Shown here in pieces: positions 9,326 through 18,434 of a stretch of DNA of 64,000 bases. The stretch covers positions 1,181,757 through 1,245,756 of the forward strand of contig NW_008705567.1 in assembly GCF_000186865.1 (NCBI RefSeq). Reading direction: 5' to 3'. The first letter of the stretch is position 1, and the number at the start of each line of letters is the position of its first letter. A model generated the notes under the pieces. That model did no database searches, was not told where the DNA came from, and saw only the letters and a list, made by a program, of their open reading frames with translations. A program made the translations under genes and the position numbers. The DNA comes from Aureococcus anophagefferens. Its lineage: Eukaryota > Sar > Pelagophyceae > Pelagomonadales > Pelagomonadaceae.

Positions 9326-10792
9326 CTAGGTCAGGTCCACGACCACGGGCCCGGCCGTCGCGGGCGGCTCGTCGACGTAGCCGTACTGTCCCAGCTCGCG
9401 GAGGTCGCGCGCGGAGACGGTCCGAAAATCGTCGCTCGCCAGCAACACAGCAAGCCTTCTCAGCACCGCGTCGACGTCGCCGACGACGCCCGCGAGCTCC
9501 AGCCGCCGAAAACAACAGGGGCAGCACAGCAGCGAGTGCGCCGCCAAATCCCCGAAGCACGAGATGCGGTTCAGGGCGCAGTTCCAGTTCTCGCACGCGG
9601 ACAACCCCGCGCCGCCCCGGAGCGCGGCCTGGAGCGCCGTCGCCGCGAACGCGCGCGACCGCATCTTCGCGTCGTTGAAGAAGTGCACCGCGCCCGTGGA
9701 CACGCAGTAGGGCACGTGGCCGACGCCCGCGAGGAAGTGCTCTTCGTGCTCGGCGACCGTGGCCCGCACGGGCGCCGCGAAGAGCCGCTCGTCGGCCTCG
9801 GAGTCGGGCGTCGCGAAGAGCCGCGCGTCGTCGAAAAATAAGTGCGGGGCCACGGCGTAGACGGTCATGTCGCGGGACCGGTGCTCGTCGAGCGCCACGG
9901 CGTTGAGGCCCAGGTCGTGGCCGAACATGAAGAACTCGGAGCGGATCTTGCGAAACATGATCCCCTTGGAGTCGGCGACCTCCTTCGTCCGGACGGGCTT
10001 CACGGACGCCGCGCCCTCGCCGAGGTAGCAGTCGACGACGCGCCGCGCGGCGTCGAGGAACCGCAACGCCTCGGCGACGTCGCGCAGCTGGGGCACCGAC
10101 CCCTGGGGCCAGGTGCCGCGCGCGACGACGGCGACGGGTTCGAGCGACACGCGCCGGAGCCGGCGCGCGGGCCGGCGCGCGGCCGCGCGCGCCGTCGCGT
10201 CGATGGCGCTTTCCGGCGCGCCGGCCCGGGCGAGCAAAATGGGCGCCGCGGCGCCGGGGCTCGGCTCGAGGTCGTCCTCGATCTCGTCGCGCCGCTGGAA
10301 GTACGTGCACGGCAGCTCGTCCGCCGTCCGCGGCGCGAGCCGCGGCGACCGGCGCTCCGGTTTGGGCGCGTCCCGGGGCGCGAGCGCGCGAAAAAGCCAG
10401 GGCCCGCGGGGGCCGCCGGCCCAGGGCGCGAGCGCGAAGAAGCCGTCGAGCGCGGACCGCCGCTTGCGCCGCGCGTCGACGTCGTCGGCGTCCGCGAGCC
10501 AGCCGCGGACCCACTCGACGTAGCGCACGAAGTAGCGCGCGAGGGCCGCGCCGTGGTCCCGGCTCGTCAGGGCGCCCGCGGCCCGCAGGCACGGCGGCGC
10601 GACGGCGGGCACCCAGCGCGGGTCCAGGAGCCCGCGCCGGCGCCAGGCCGGGGACACGCAGTGGATCGAGAGCATGTCGACCAGCGAGACATGGTGCAGG
10701 ATGATGCGCCGCGCGTCCTCGGCCAGGGCGCTGCTCTCGAGGTGCGACCGGCGCGGTGAGGATGGGCGCTCGCGGCGCATCCTCGAGCTCAT
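9326..10792 (-). CDS. F-box-like protein with archaemetzincin-like domain lacking catalytic His, and a C-terminal SIM
   Basis: From the ATG at 10792 the 488-aa product opens with an F-box-like helix set (ALAEDARRIILHHVSLVDML then VSPAWRRRGLLDPRW), suggesting a role in ubiquitin-ligase substrate recruitment. Residues about 300-460 resemble archaemetzincin metalloproteases. The C-x4-C pair is seen in ACENWNCALN, and the closing Cys cluster HSLLCCPCCFRRL stands where the family has L-C-P-x-C-L-R-K-L. The HExxHxxGxxH zinc helix that should precede it reads ALQAALRGGAGLSAC, so the metal-binding and catalytic residues are gone. The last residues are PVVVDLT, a SUMO-interacting-motif type ending. 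The archaemetzincin relation is my alignment by eye. Confidence 0.6.
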   Translation of the reverse strand: MSSRMRRERPSSPRRSHLESSALAEDARRIILHHVSLVDMLSIHCVSPAWRRRGLLDPRWVPAVAPPCLRAAGALTSRDHGAALARYFVRYVEWVRGWLADADDVDARRKRRSALDGFFALAPWAGGPRGPWLFRALAPRDAPKPERRSPRLAPRTADELPCTYFQRRDEIEDDLEPSPGAAAPILLARAGAPESAIDATARAAARRPARRLRRVSLEPVAVVARGTWPQGSVPQLRDVAEALRFLDAARRVVDCYLGEGAASVKPVRTKEVADSKGIMFRKIRSEFFMFGHDLGLNAVALDEHRSRDMTVYAVAPHLFFDDARLFATPDSEADERLFAAPVRATVAEHEEHFLAGVGHVPYCVSTGAVHFFNDAKMRSRAFAATALQAALRGGAGLSACENWNCALNRISCFGDLAAHSLLCCPCCFRRLELAGVVGDVDAVLRRLAVLLASDDFRTVSARDLRELGQYGYVDEPPATAGPVVVDLT

Positions 10793-10921
10793 ATCGAGCC
10801 GCCGCACAAAGTCAAGTTGAGCTGCAAGTCCAGGATCTTGCAGGAATGCAGACAAGCCCTTTGACAGGCAAAACAGAATCGATTGGCAGCCAGCCAGATT
10901 TTTGACATCGACGTCGCAAGA

Positions 10922-12195
10922 ATGCAGCGCCTCCTGCTCGCCCTCGCCCTGATCGGGTCCGCCGACGCCGACGGCCACTGCGAGGACAGCACGAGCTGGT
11001 ACAAGAAGGACGACACGGAGAAGGACTGCGCCTGGGTCAAGAAGCTGCCCGACTCGCGCTGCGCCGTCAAGAGCTCGGACAAGACCCTGGGCTCCGACGC
11101 CTGCCCCGACTCCTGCGGCATGTGCGAGGACGACACGTGCGAGGGCTTCCCCCAGGAGCCCATCATCCCGGGCATGATGCCGGGGACGACGCACCCGCGG
11201 ATTTTGCTGGGCATCGACGTCGACTACCCGCCCTACGCTACCCTGGTCTACCCCGGCGAGTACGCCAACGACACGATCGTCGGCGGCTTCGGCCCGGACA
11301 TCGCCAAGGCTTTGGAGGGCGTCTGCGACATCGAGGTCACGACGATCCAGGCGGGCTGGGCCGAGTGCTGGACCGACGGCCACATCGGCGACTCGTTGTT
11401 GGCGGGCTACTACCACGGCTGCCAGACCTACACGCACACGATCGGCGCGCGCAACCGCTACATGGAGTTCTCGACGCCGATCCTGGACCTGAACAAGGAG
11501 TGCGGCTTCATCGCGATGCTCGACGACGACGGCAACCCCGTCGTGTCGCCGACGTCGGACCTCAGCGAGTACGTCGTCGTCGACGTCACGGGCTGGGCGC
11601 CGACGGCGGACACGGTGAGCGTGCTCCAGAACGACTGCAACGGCGGCGCCTTCTTCAAGGTCGACGAGGTCACCATGCTCGGCTCGGGCGACATCGAGTC
11701 GTGCGACGGCGACTACTGCACGAACGAGAACGACAAGGCGCTCAAGATGCTCATGAACGGCCAGGCCCACGCCATCTACATCTACAGCGACCAGGCCTAC
11801 AACTACATGACGGCCTGCGCCGAGGACGAGGCGACGGCGGGCGTCGACTGCGAGCTGTGGAACATGCTCGGCCAGCCGGGCGGCTACGCCTACATCCACA
11901 CGGGCATGCCCGAGTACGCCTACGGCGGCACGACGCTGTCCATGTCGAAGAAGGGCGCGGGCCTCAAGCAGATCCTCGACCCCTGCATCGACAAGCTCAT
12001 CGAGACCGAGACCTACTACGACATCTGCGCCAAGTGGGACATGACGGACTCGTGCTTCCAGACCTCCCCCCCCCGACCGAGTACTTCCCGGACCGCCGCA
12101 ACCGCAACCGCCGCCTCTCCGACGCCATCTACAACCTCCCGACCACGGGCCAGACCGACGGCTGCTCCGACGGCTACTGCTCCTGCGACGCCTAG
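10922..12195 (+). CDS. Secreted ShK-like plus type-2 periplasmic-binding-fold (family 3 solute-binding) protein, frameshift near 3' end
   Basis: The ATG at 10922 gives a clear signal peptide (MQRLLLALALIGSADA). A Cys-rich module follows (residues about 20-70) with the W ... C-W ... R-C ... A-C-P-x-S-C-G-x-C pattern of ShK-like domains. Residues about 95-380 match the bacterial solute-binding family 3 fold: ILLGIDVDYPPY start, GGFGPDIAKALEG, and TPILDLNKECGF. In eukaryotes this fold also forms ligand domains of receptors. The frame breaks at a run of nine C (12066-12074): one more C would continue as PPPTEYFPDRRNRN and end ...DGYCSCDA at 12195; as given it runs into Pro/Arg nonsense. An upstream in-frame ATG-less extension from 10883 is unlikely to be used. 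Confidence 0.75.
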
Positions 12196-12360
12196 GCGCC
12201 GTCCCAGGCGCCGTCCGTTCCCGCCCGCAAGTCTGTCCGTGTCCGCCGCCACCGCGGCGCGCGCGCCTCCGCCGGCGACGGACGTGGCACCGCAGCGGCG
12301 ATTAACGATTGTGCCACGAGGTGCGCGCGGCGGAAAACGTCGGCGGGACGTATTAGTCGG

Positions 12361-12756
12361 CTACCAGCGCCGCCGTCGAAAGCGCGCGCGGATGTCGTCG
12401 TCCGCGCCGACGTCATTTGTGTCATCATCCATTGGATCGTCGTCGTTGGAGTGCTCCTCGCGATAGTGGAGCAGCAACAGGACGACGGCCGCGACGAGGA
12501 TGGCCACGAGCGTACAGATCAAGCAGAGCAGGAGGCCCTGCCGTCGCCGGTACCGCCACTCGTCGTCGCCGGCGTAGGAGACAAAGTAGCCGGCGGGCGG
12601 CTGCTCCGCCTGAACGACGTGAATCGTCGGGCCCGCGGGCTGCGTCGCCGCCACCGGCGGCGGCGGCATGAGCGGCGTCTCGGCGTCGGCCTGGGCCTGG
12701 AGCTCCGCGGCGAGGGCCGCATCGCTGGACGTGTCCGGTCGCTCGGCGCCCCACAT
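12361..12756 (-). CDS. Small single-pass membrane protein, paralogue of the gene at 13017
   Basis: This 131-aa product has a cytosolic-type N-terminus (DTSSDAALAAELQAQADAETPL), a Pro-rich linker, one strong membrane segment (LLLCLICTLVAILVAAVVLL), then an acidic tail and a basic RARFRRRRW end. The first 30 residues are nearly identical to those of the divergently placed gene at 13017 (DTSNDAALAAELQAQADVETPL), and both continue into a Pro/Val linker and a membrane segment followed by YREE. The pair therefore arose by inverted duplication. No known domain is recognised. The ATG at 12756 matches the paralogue start. Confidence 0.7.
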   Translation of the reverse strand: MWGAERPDTSSDAALAAELQAQADAETPLMPPPPVAATQPAGPTIHVVQAEQPPAGYFVSYAGDDEWRYRRRQGLLLCLICTLVAILVAAVVLLLLHYREEHSNDDDPMDDDTNDVGADDDIRARFRRRRW

Positions 12757-13016
12757 TGTTTTGTCGTGGACCGAGTAGAGGAGTCACCTCTCCTAAAGGC
12801 AGCCCATGCTGATTCAGCTGCGCACGATGGCAACGAGATCAACGAGCAGCTTTATTGAACAAAAACCAAAGGAGTGGGCCGACGTGTCCTACCGCCGCGC
12901 GGACCTCGTGCGTCGCACCCTCCGCGCCGATCAAAAAGAGGCCGTCGCCGCGCCGAGACTAGGTGCAGCCGCATCTTCTCACAGGGCTGCGGGCAGCCCA
13001 CTCTCATTGACACTCG
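12757..13016. promoter_or_regulatory. Shared divergent promoter region of the two paralogous membrane-protein genes
   Basis: 260 bp separate the two divergent starts. Similar short blocks appear on each side (GGCAGCCCATGCTGATT near 12800 and GGCTGCGGGCAGCCCAC near 12980), consistent with an inverted duplication that included promoter sequence. The middle is AT-richer than the coding DNA (around 12845-12870). No canonical TATA box is evident. Confidence 0.4.
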
Positions 13017-13361
13017 ATGGCGGACACGTCCAACGACGCTGCCCTCGCGGCCGAGCTCCAGGCCCAGGCGGACGTGGAGACGCCGCTCATCGCGCAGCCC
13101 GCGCCGCCCGTCGTCATCGCCGGGGCGCCCGCGCAGCAGTACCAGGGCGCGCCTCCCGCGTACGCTTCGCCGCCCGTCGTCGTCGTCGAGCAGCCGCCGC
13201 CGGGCATCTACGTCGTCGAGGACCACGGCCCGCCGGGCCCGTGGCACCACCGCCGACCACCGCCGGGGTTTTTCATCGTGTCGGCCTTCCTGACGGCCAT
13301 CCTCATCACGTCCATCGTGCTCCTCATCTACCGCGAGGAGAAGCACCACCACCACCACTAG
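13017..13361 (+). CDS. Small single-pass membrane protein with C-terminal polyhistidine
   Basis: This 114-aa protein shares its N-terminus with the gene at 12361-12756. It has a Pro/Val/Tyr-rich linker (QQYQGAPPAYASPPVVV), a membrane segment (FFIVSAFLTAILITSIVLLIY) and ends REEK followed by five His before TAG. The native His tail could bind metal, but that is speculation. It ends 5 bp from the convergent dolichol kinase stop. Function unknown. Confidence 0.7.
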   Translation: MADTSNDAALAAELQAQADVETPLIAQPAPPVVIAGAPAQQYQGAPPAYASPPVVVVEQPPPGIYVVEDHGPPGPWHHRRPPPGFFIVSAFLTAILITSIVLLIYREEKHHHHH

Positions 13362-13366
13362 CGCCG

Positions 13367-14776
13367 TTATCGAAGGACGAGGGCCGCGTAGAAGAGGGGG
13401 AGCGTGAGGTTGTCGACCTGGGCGGCGACGGCCTCGAGCGCGGCGACCGCGGCGATCGCCGAAACGGGGATCACCGCCGGCGCGCGCCGCGCGGCGCCGT
13501 CGGCGGCCGCGGCCGCGGCCGTGGCGAAGAAGAAGGCGGCGGAGCCGAGGAACGTGCGCCGCGTGCCGGGCCAGGTCCGCTTGCCGTAGCGCGAGCCGAC
13601 GACGGCCGCCGCCGCGTCGCCGACGCCGAGGACGAGGACGCCGCCGACGCGGAGCGCGCGGCGCTCGGCGCCGTCGGCCGCGAGGGCGTCGGCGAGCCAG
13701 TGGGGCAGGGCGCAGCCGAGGAGCAGGTAGACGTGCGTGAGCGCCGCGGGCGCGCGCGCCGCGCCGCCGCCCGGAGCCGCGCCGCCGTCGCGGTCGTCGA
13801 GGAACTTCGCGTAGAACGCTCCCAGGGCCGCGTGGAATGGCGGCGCGGTGTCGAGGCGCAGGTCCTCGGCGACGAGGAGCAGGGCGAGGGCGCCGCCGTA
13901 GGCGAGGGAGAGGCACGGAGCGTCGACCGCCGCGCCGGGGACGAAGAGCGCGACGGCGAGCAGATGGAAAATCTTCCTCCGCTCGACCTTCGGCCGCGTC
14001 GACGCGGCCGCGGCCGCGACGCCGGCGGCGAGGGCCGCGGCCCAGTAGAGGAGGAGCGCGACGCGCCCCGGCCGCGCGACGAAGGCGGCGACGTAGGACG
14101 CGGGCTCGAACGCGACGCCGCGGCGAAGCCCGGCCGCGACGACGAAGCCGTAGAGGCCCGCGACGCGCGCGACGCGCCGCCCGAGCCCCGGCCGCGGCGC
14201 GCCGCCGCCGCCGGCGAGGAGCGCCGCGGCGGCGCCGAGGGGCGCGTAGCGCGCGAGGACCGCCGCGCCGTCGGCCGCGGGCGCGAGCGAAACGCCGTCG
14301 GCCGCCGCGGCGCCCAAAATCTGCGCGACGAGGTCCAGCTCGCCGCGCCGCTCGGCGGCGGACGCCACCGTCGCCACCAGGCGCCGCCGCGCGAGGGCCT
14401 GGGCCCCGACGAGCAGCAACGCCGCGGGCAGGGAGCGCTCTGCGGCCGCGACGGCGACGACGGCCGCGAGCGCCGCGGCGCATCGCTCGGCGGCGGACCC
14501 GGCGTTCGCCCACGCCGCCGCCGCGGAGCCCGCCGTCGCCGCGCGCGCCAGCGCGTCGAAGCGGTCGTGCGTCGCGGTGCCGGCGGCCGCGGCGGCGGCG
14601 GCGGCGGCGAGGCAGACCGGCAGCGCCAGGGTCGTGGCGCAGCGCGACTTTTGGCCCCGCGCGCGCGCCGTGGCCAGCACGAGCAGTACGAGCGCCATGC
14701 CCTGGCTTGCCGGCGCTGCCGACGCGACTCTAAGGGTCGCATAGAGGACTGGCAGGGCCTCGTAGGCTCCTGCCAT
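13367..14776 (-). CDS. DOLK: Dolichol kinase (ER, N-glycosylation)
   Basis: This is a 469-aa, very hydrophobic Ala-rich protein with many membrane segments. The C-terminal third carries the family signature: RKIFHLLAVALFVPG, then LTHVYLLLGCALPHWL, the CTP-binding-type block GVGDAAAAVVGSRYGKRTWP with the following GTRRTFLGS, and the closing QVDNLTLPLFYAAL. These match yeast Sec59 and human DOLK, which phosphorylate dolichol with CTP at the ER membrane to make dolichyl phosphate for N-glycosylation and GPI anchors. The ATG at 14776 faces the divergent TPR gene 133 bp away. The N-terminal half is variable, as in other dolichol kinases. Confidence 0.9.
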   Translation of the reverse strand: MAGAYEALPVLYATLRVASAAPASQGMALVLLVLATARARGQKSRCATTLALPVCLAAAAAAAAAGTATHDRFDALARAATAGSAAAAWANAGSAAERCAAALAAVVAVAAAERSLPAALLLVGAQALARRRLVATVASAAERRGELDLVAQILGAAAADGVSLAPAADGAAVLARYAPLGAAAALLAGGGGAPRPGLGRRVARVAGLYGFVVAAGLRRGVAFEPASYVAAFVARPGRVALLLYWAAALAAGVAAAAASTRPKVERRKIFHLLAVALFVPGAAVDAPCLSLAYGGALALLLVAEDLRLDTAPPFHAALGAFYAKFLDDRDGGAAPGGGAARAPAALTHVYLLLGCALPHWLADALAADGAERRALRVGGVLVLGVGDAAAAVVGSRYGKRTWPGTRRTFLGSAAFFFATAAAAAADGAARRAPAVIPVSAIAAVAALEAVAAQVDNLTLPLFYAALVLR

Positions 14777-14909
14777 CGTGCGGCAACACGCGACGATGCC
14801 GTCAAATTTGACTCAAAATTATCACAGCGCTGCAGCATTGGCCCTCTCTCTCGCGGGGCCTCGCCGGCAGCCACCGAGCGCCGCCACTTGGAAGTCGTCC
14901 TCGGCCCCA
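14777..14909. promoter_or_regulatory. Divergent promoter between dolichol kinase and the TPR gene
   Basis: The 133-bp gap separates opposite-facing starts. It is locally AT-richer (GTCAAATTTGACTCAAAATT, containing the inverted pair TCAAATTTGA) than the flanking coding DNA. It is probably a compact bidirectional promoter; specific factor sites cannot be named. Confidence 0.4.
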
Positions 14910-17024
14910 ATGGCCGCGGACCCGGACGCGCCGCTCGTCGAGGACGTCGACGACGACGCGCCGCTCGTCGAGGACGTCGACGCCGACGCGCCGGTCGTCG
15001 AGGACGTCGAGGACGACGCGCCCGTCGTCGAGGACGTCGAGGACGCGGCGCCGGCCGTCGGCGCCGAGGAGGAGAAGAAGGAGCCCGAGGGCCCGCCGCC
15101 GACGCACGTGCGCAAGACGACGAACAACTGCAGCGGCTGGGAGAAGCCCTACGGCAAGCAGGAGGTGCTCTGCACGTTCGTCGCGTGGCCGCGGCCCGGC
15201 GACGCGCCGCCGCTGAGCGAGGACCTGCTGAACATCGAGAAGTGGTCATTGGAGGGCGGCGAGCCCGCCGCCGCGCGGCGCTACCAGACGCTCCAGGTGC
15301 GGTCGCCGCCGCCGCCGGAGCCGCCGGGATTCGGCGACGACGACCTCGACGAGTGGCTCCAGCTGCCCAACCCCGTGCGCCTGACCAAGGCCAAGTGGGC
15401 GCTCGCGCTCGACGACTGCCTCGGCGGCACGCGCAACGGCGAGAAGTGCCTCTACGAGACGACGGAGCACGGCGGCTGGCGCCTGGAGGTCGAGGTCCAC
15501 GAGATCCTCACGGAGCGCGTCGTCGTCGACCCCTACGGCGGCACGTCGCACGGCCACGGCGGCCTCGCGGGCCTCGCGAAGAGCCGGCGCCTGGGCCACG
15601 TGTCCGACGAGACCAAGGGCCTCCACGGCAAGCAGGGCTCCGACGGCGACGTCGTCCGGGGCACGATCAAGCTCGTCTCGGGCTGGTCCGGCGGCTGGAA
15701 GCCCAAGCGCGACTGGTTCGGCCTGAGCGTCGACGCGGGCGAGGAGCCCGACGACGCGCCGTCCAAGGACGTCGCCGCGCCGTTCGTGGTGTGCCTCGGC
15801 GACGGCCGCACGTCCGAGGGCTTCGAGGCCTGTTTGAAGGCCGTGAAGAAGAATTTGGTGTCGCGGTTCACGATCTCCGGCGAGTGCCTGCTTCCCGACA
15901 CGGTCCTGGACGCGAAGCAGCTCGACGCGTGCGTACCCCCGGGCTGGTGGGCCGACGCCGAAACGCGCTACGGCGAGGGCGTCGACCGCGCGGCCATCGG
16001 CAAAGCCGTCGCGAAGGCGCCGCGCGTCATCCTCGACGTCGCCGTCACCGAGGTCGACGACACGCGGAAGAAGCTGCGGGACCCCATGACCATGGACATG
16101 CGCACGAAGGAGAAGGTCGCCCTGGAGCTCAAGGAGCGCGGCACGCGGCTCTTCGCGGCGAAGCGGTACCGCCGCGCGGAGCTCGTCTGGCACGACGGCG
16201 TGCGCCTCTTCGGGTTCCTGAAGCCCGAGGACACGGGCATGGACCCGCAGGACTTCCACATGAACGAGAACAACCGGGGCCGCCAGGCGTCCATCCCGCT
16301 CCTGCTGAACGAGGCCATGCTCATGCGGAAGCGCGGCGCGTTCGCGGACTGCGAGACGAATTTGAACGAGTGCATCGAGAACGACGGCAACCACGTCAAG
16401 TCTTTGTTCCGCCGGGGCCAGGTCCGCATCGATCTGAAGAAGTGGGACGACGCGAAGGACGATTTTCGTCGCGCCATGGATTTGGGGGGCCGCGCGGTCG
16501 AGGTCGACGTCGACCGCGAGCTGTTGAAGTTGAAGAAGCTCGAGCGCGTCCAGGACGCCAAGGACGGCAAGTACTTCGGGGGCACCTTCGACGACGACCG
16601 CGAGGGCATCTACAAGGAGAAGAAGATGGACGCGAAGCAGATGGCCAAGTGGCGCGACAAGATGCGCGTCGGCAAGGAGAAGCGCGACAAGGGCCTCTTC
16701 AGCGACCAGCGCGCGCCCGTGTCCAAGAAGTCGTCCCAGAGCCACAAGAACTACGACTGGACCGCGTCCTACGACACGACGTCGCGCCCCAAGATCTACA
16801 GCGACCAGGACGCGTCCTCGGACCCGAACCCGGACAACAAGCCCGTCATCGTCCGGGATCTGGAGGGCGAGCTCGACGAGATCAGCGACGAGGAGTACGA
16901 GGCGCAACGGGAGGCGAAGCAGGCCTACTACAACCAGCAGATCGGCCTCGGCAACATGCGCGTCCAGCTCCCGCCGCCCGGGGCGAAGAAGCCCGACGAC
17001 GCGAAGGCGCCGCCGCGCCAGTAG
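14910..17024 (+). CDS. FKBP-type immunophilin-like TPR protein with acidic N-terminal repeats
   Basis: The ATG at 14910 starts MAADPDAPLVEDVDDD, followed by about five copies of a ten-residue repeat (DAPLVEDVDD/DAPVVEDVED). Residues 80-370 hold two divergent beta-rich segments in the place of FKBP domains (for example GWRLEVEVHEILTERVVVD); PPIase active-site residues are not recognisable. From about residue 400 there is a three-repeat TPR block as in FKBP51/52: EKVALELKERGTRLFAAKRY, LLLNEAMLMRKRGAFADC, and HVKSLFRRGQVRIDLKKW. The C-terminal 130 residues are charged. Such proteins act as Hsp90 cochaperones. The frame is open upstream to 14778, but the repeat-start ATG is the likelier start. 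Confidence 0.7.
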   Translation: MAADPDAPLVEDVDDDAPLVEDVDADAPVVEDVEDDAPVVEDVEDAAPAVGAEEEKKEPEGPPPTHVRKTTNNCSGWEKPYGKQEVLCTFVAWPRPGDAPPLSEDLLNIEKWSLEGGEPAAARRYQTLQVRSPPPPEPPGFGDDDLDEWLQLPNPVRLTKAKWALALDDCLGGTRNGEKCLYETTEHGGWRLEVEVHEILTERVVVDPYGGTSHGHGGLAGLAKSRRLGHVSDETKGLHGKQGSDGDVVRGTIKLVSGWSGGWKPKRDWFGLSVDAGEEPDDAPSKDVAAPFVVCLGDGRTSEGFEACLKAVKKNLVSRFTISGECLLPDTVLDAKQLDACVPPGWWADAETRYGEGVDRAAIGKAVAKAPRVILDVAVTEVDDTRKKLRDPMTMDMRTKEKVALELKERGTRLFAAKRYRRAELVWHDGVRLFGFLKPEDTGMDPQDFHMNENNRGRQASIPLLLNEAMLMRKRGAFADCETNLNECIENDGNHVKSLFRRGQVRIDLKKWDDAKDDFRRAMDLGGRAVEVDVDRELLKLKKLERVQDAKDGKYFGGTFDDDREGIYKEKKMDAKQMAKWRDKMRVGKEKRDKGLFSDQRAPVSKKSSQSHKNYDWTASYDTTSRPKIYSDQDASSDPNPDNKPVIVRDLEGELDEISDEEYEAQREAKQAYYNQQIGLGNMRVQLPPPGAKKPDDAKAPPRQ

Positions 17025-17040
17025 GTAGCGCTCTTTTTTA

Positions 17041-17158
17041 GGGTCTGCTTTAGCGACTGCCAGTGCCCTTTAAATAGGGTCTGCTTCGCAACTTTTACTT
17101 CTTCGCTACTTCTTCGCGCGCTTCTTCTTCGCGCTCGTTACGTCCCCTTCGCACGTTT
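17041..17158. repeat. Partial duplications of short blocks in the 3' spacer
   Basis: GGGTCTGCTT occurs at 17041 and again near 17078. Variants of ACTTCTTCGCGCGCTTC, the last codons of the adjacent reverse-strand gene (Lys/Arg-rich tail), occur about three times before the real 3' end at 17159. The spacer looks built from slippage copies of the 3' end of that gene. Confidence 0.5.
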
Positions 17159-18109
17159 TTACTTCTTCGCGCGCTTCGGCTTCGGGGCGTCGCCGAGAAG
17201 GTCGCGGAGAAGGGCGCCGGCGCCGGCGCCGTGGACGGCGACGTCGTCGGACTCGGCGTCGCCCCGCGGCTTCTTGGCCGCCGGCTTCTTCGCGCGCTTC
17301 TTCGCGCGCGCCGCGCGGTCCTCGCTCTGGGCCGCGGCGCTCGGCTTCGGCGCCGGGGCCTCGTCGTCGGACTCGTCCCGCGGCTTCTTCGCCGCCGGCT
17401 TCTTCGTCATGACGCCCGCGAGGGACTCCCGGGGCACGTAGGCCGCGCCGTGCGTCTTCACGCGCTTCGCGCCGGCCTCGAAGTGGGCCTTAGTGAGCCG
17501 GAAGCCCCAGTGCTGCAACGTCTGGCGCACGACGGGCGACACCGACGCGTCGTCGAATGACTTGTCGGCCCGTAACACCTTCGCGATCAGGTTGCTCTTC
17601 CAGCGGCCGCGCGCGCCGCAGCACTTGTGCCAGCGCGACAGCTGGCGCTCGTCGTCGTCGGAGCGGCGGCCCTGGAAGAAGCGGCAATACCACTGGAACC
17701 AGCCGTAGGGGTCCTGCGCGTCCATCCAGCCCGAGTTCTCCCACGCCTTCAGACCGAACGAGTCCGACTTGTCGACCTTGACGCCGCAGTTGACGCCGTA
17801 GGTGTTGACCTCCGGGCGGTAGGTCTTGGACGACACGTACTTCTTCACGTCGACGCCCTCGAGCCAGGCGGGGGGCAGCTCCTTCCACGCGTCCTTGTAC
17901 GTCTCGCCGGTGACGGTCGACGAGATGTCGCGGTAGTAGCCGCCGCCGAAGGAGCCGGCCTTGAGGACCTCCGCCGGCGACATGTTGGGCCGGAAGTCCG
18001 GCGCGTCGCCGAACTCGAACTCGCCCGTCTTCTTGCAGCGCGTCGGCGCGTCGCCGATCATGCCCAGGGCCAGGGCGTTCTTGCCCACCTTCCAGCTCGG
18101 GGCGGTCAT
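17159..18109 (-). CDS. Basic-tailed conserved protein with WYCRFF motif, probably nuclear
   Basis: The 316-aa protein from the ATG at 18109 has a globular N-terminal part (residues 1-225) with many aromatics: PDFRPNMSPAEVLKAGSFGG, WENSGWMDAQDPYGWF, QWYCRFFQGRRSDDDERQ, and a following RW..C.G.RGRWK. I recall similar WYCRF..GRRS.DDERQI.RW sequences in uncharacterised fungal and algal proteins, but know no function. The C-terminal 90 residues are histone-H1-like with repeated KKPAAKKPR and RAKKRAKK tracts, suggesting nuclear or DNA binding. The open frame extends to 18349 and could encode an Arg-rich leader, but the codon pattern there is poor. Confidence 0.65.
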   Translation of the reverse strand: MTAPSWKVGKNALALGMIGDAPTRCKKTGEFEFGDAPDFRPNMSPAEVLKAGSFGGGYYRDISSTVTGETYKDAWKELPPAWLEGVDVKKYVSSKTYRPEVNTYGVNCGVKVDKSDSFGLKAWENSGWMDAQDPYGWFQWYCRFFQGRRSDDDERQLSRWHKCCGARGRWKSNLIAKVLRADKSFDDASVSPVVRQTLQHWGFRLTKAHFEAGAKRVKTHGAAYVPRESLAGVMTKKPAAKKPRDESDDEAPAPKPSAAAQSEDRAARAKKRAKKPAAKKPRGDAESDDVAVHGAGAGALLRDLLGDAPKPKRAKK

Positions 18110-18434
18110 CGCGCGGGTGGCGGCGAAGCGAAGCGTCGCGGCGAGGAGCGGCGCGAGGCGACGACGGTGGAACGCCGTGGTCGGTGCAAGCGCGCGGCGG
18201 CGGCGGCGCGGTGATGGCCGAGTAGGTGCTGACGCAGAGGATGGACTCCAACACGGGCTGGCGTGGCGGCGTACGAGGCCTCGTACGCGTGGGCGGAAGC
18301 CGCCTACGCGTCTGCCAGCGCCAACGTCGACCCCAACACACGGCACCACCCCCGTACACCAAACTTCGGACGACCGCTTAGTAGAGGGATTCGGCGCGCG
18401 CGCAGACGCGCGCGCGGCGGGGGAGGACGCGCGC
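18110..18434. other. Gene-free spacer between two reverse-strand genes
   Basis: This 325-bp stretch lies upstream of the basic-tailed gene and downstream of tryptophan synthase. It has open frames typical of high GC but no convincing protein. The AT-richer part around 18330-18385 (ACACACGGCACC... to CTTAGTAGAGGG) may hold promoter or 3' processing signals. Nothing specific can be named. Confidence 0.4.

Noticed and set aside
10799..11214. Reverse frame upstream of the F-box gene as an N-terminal extension
   Set aside because: It overlaps the start and signal peptide of the forward solute-binding protein antisense; the ATG at 10792 gives a good F-box start.
12806..17041. Forward open frame of 1,411 codons spanning four genes
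   Set aside because: Arg/Gly/Pro-rich composition without domains, running antisense or out of frame to dolichol kinase and the TPR protein. It is open only because stops are rare at this GC content.
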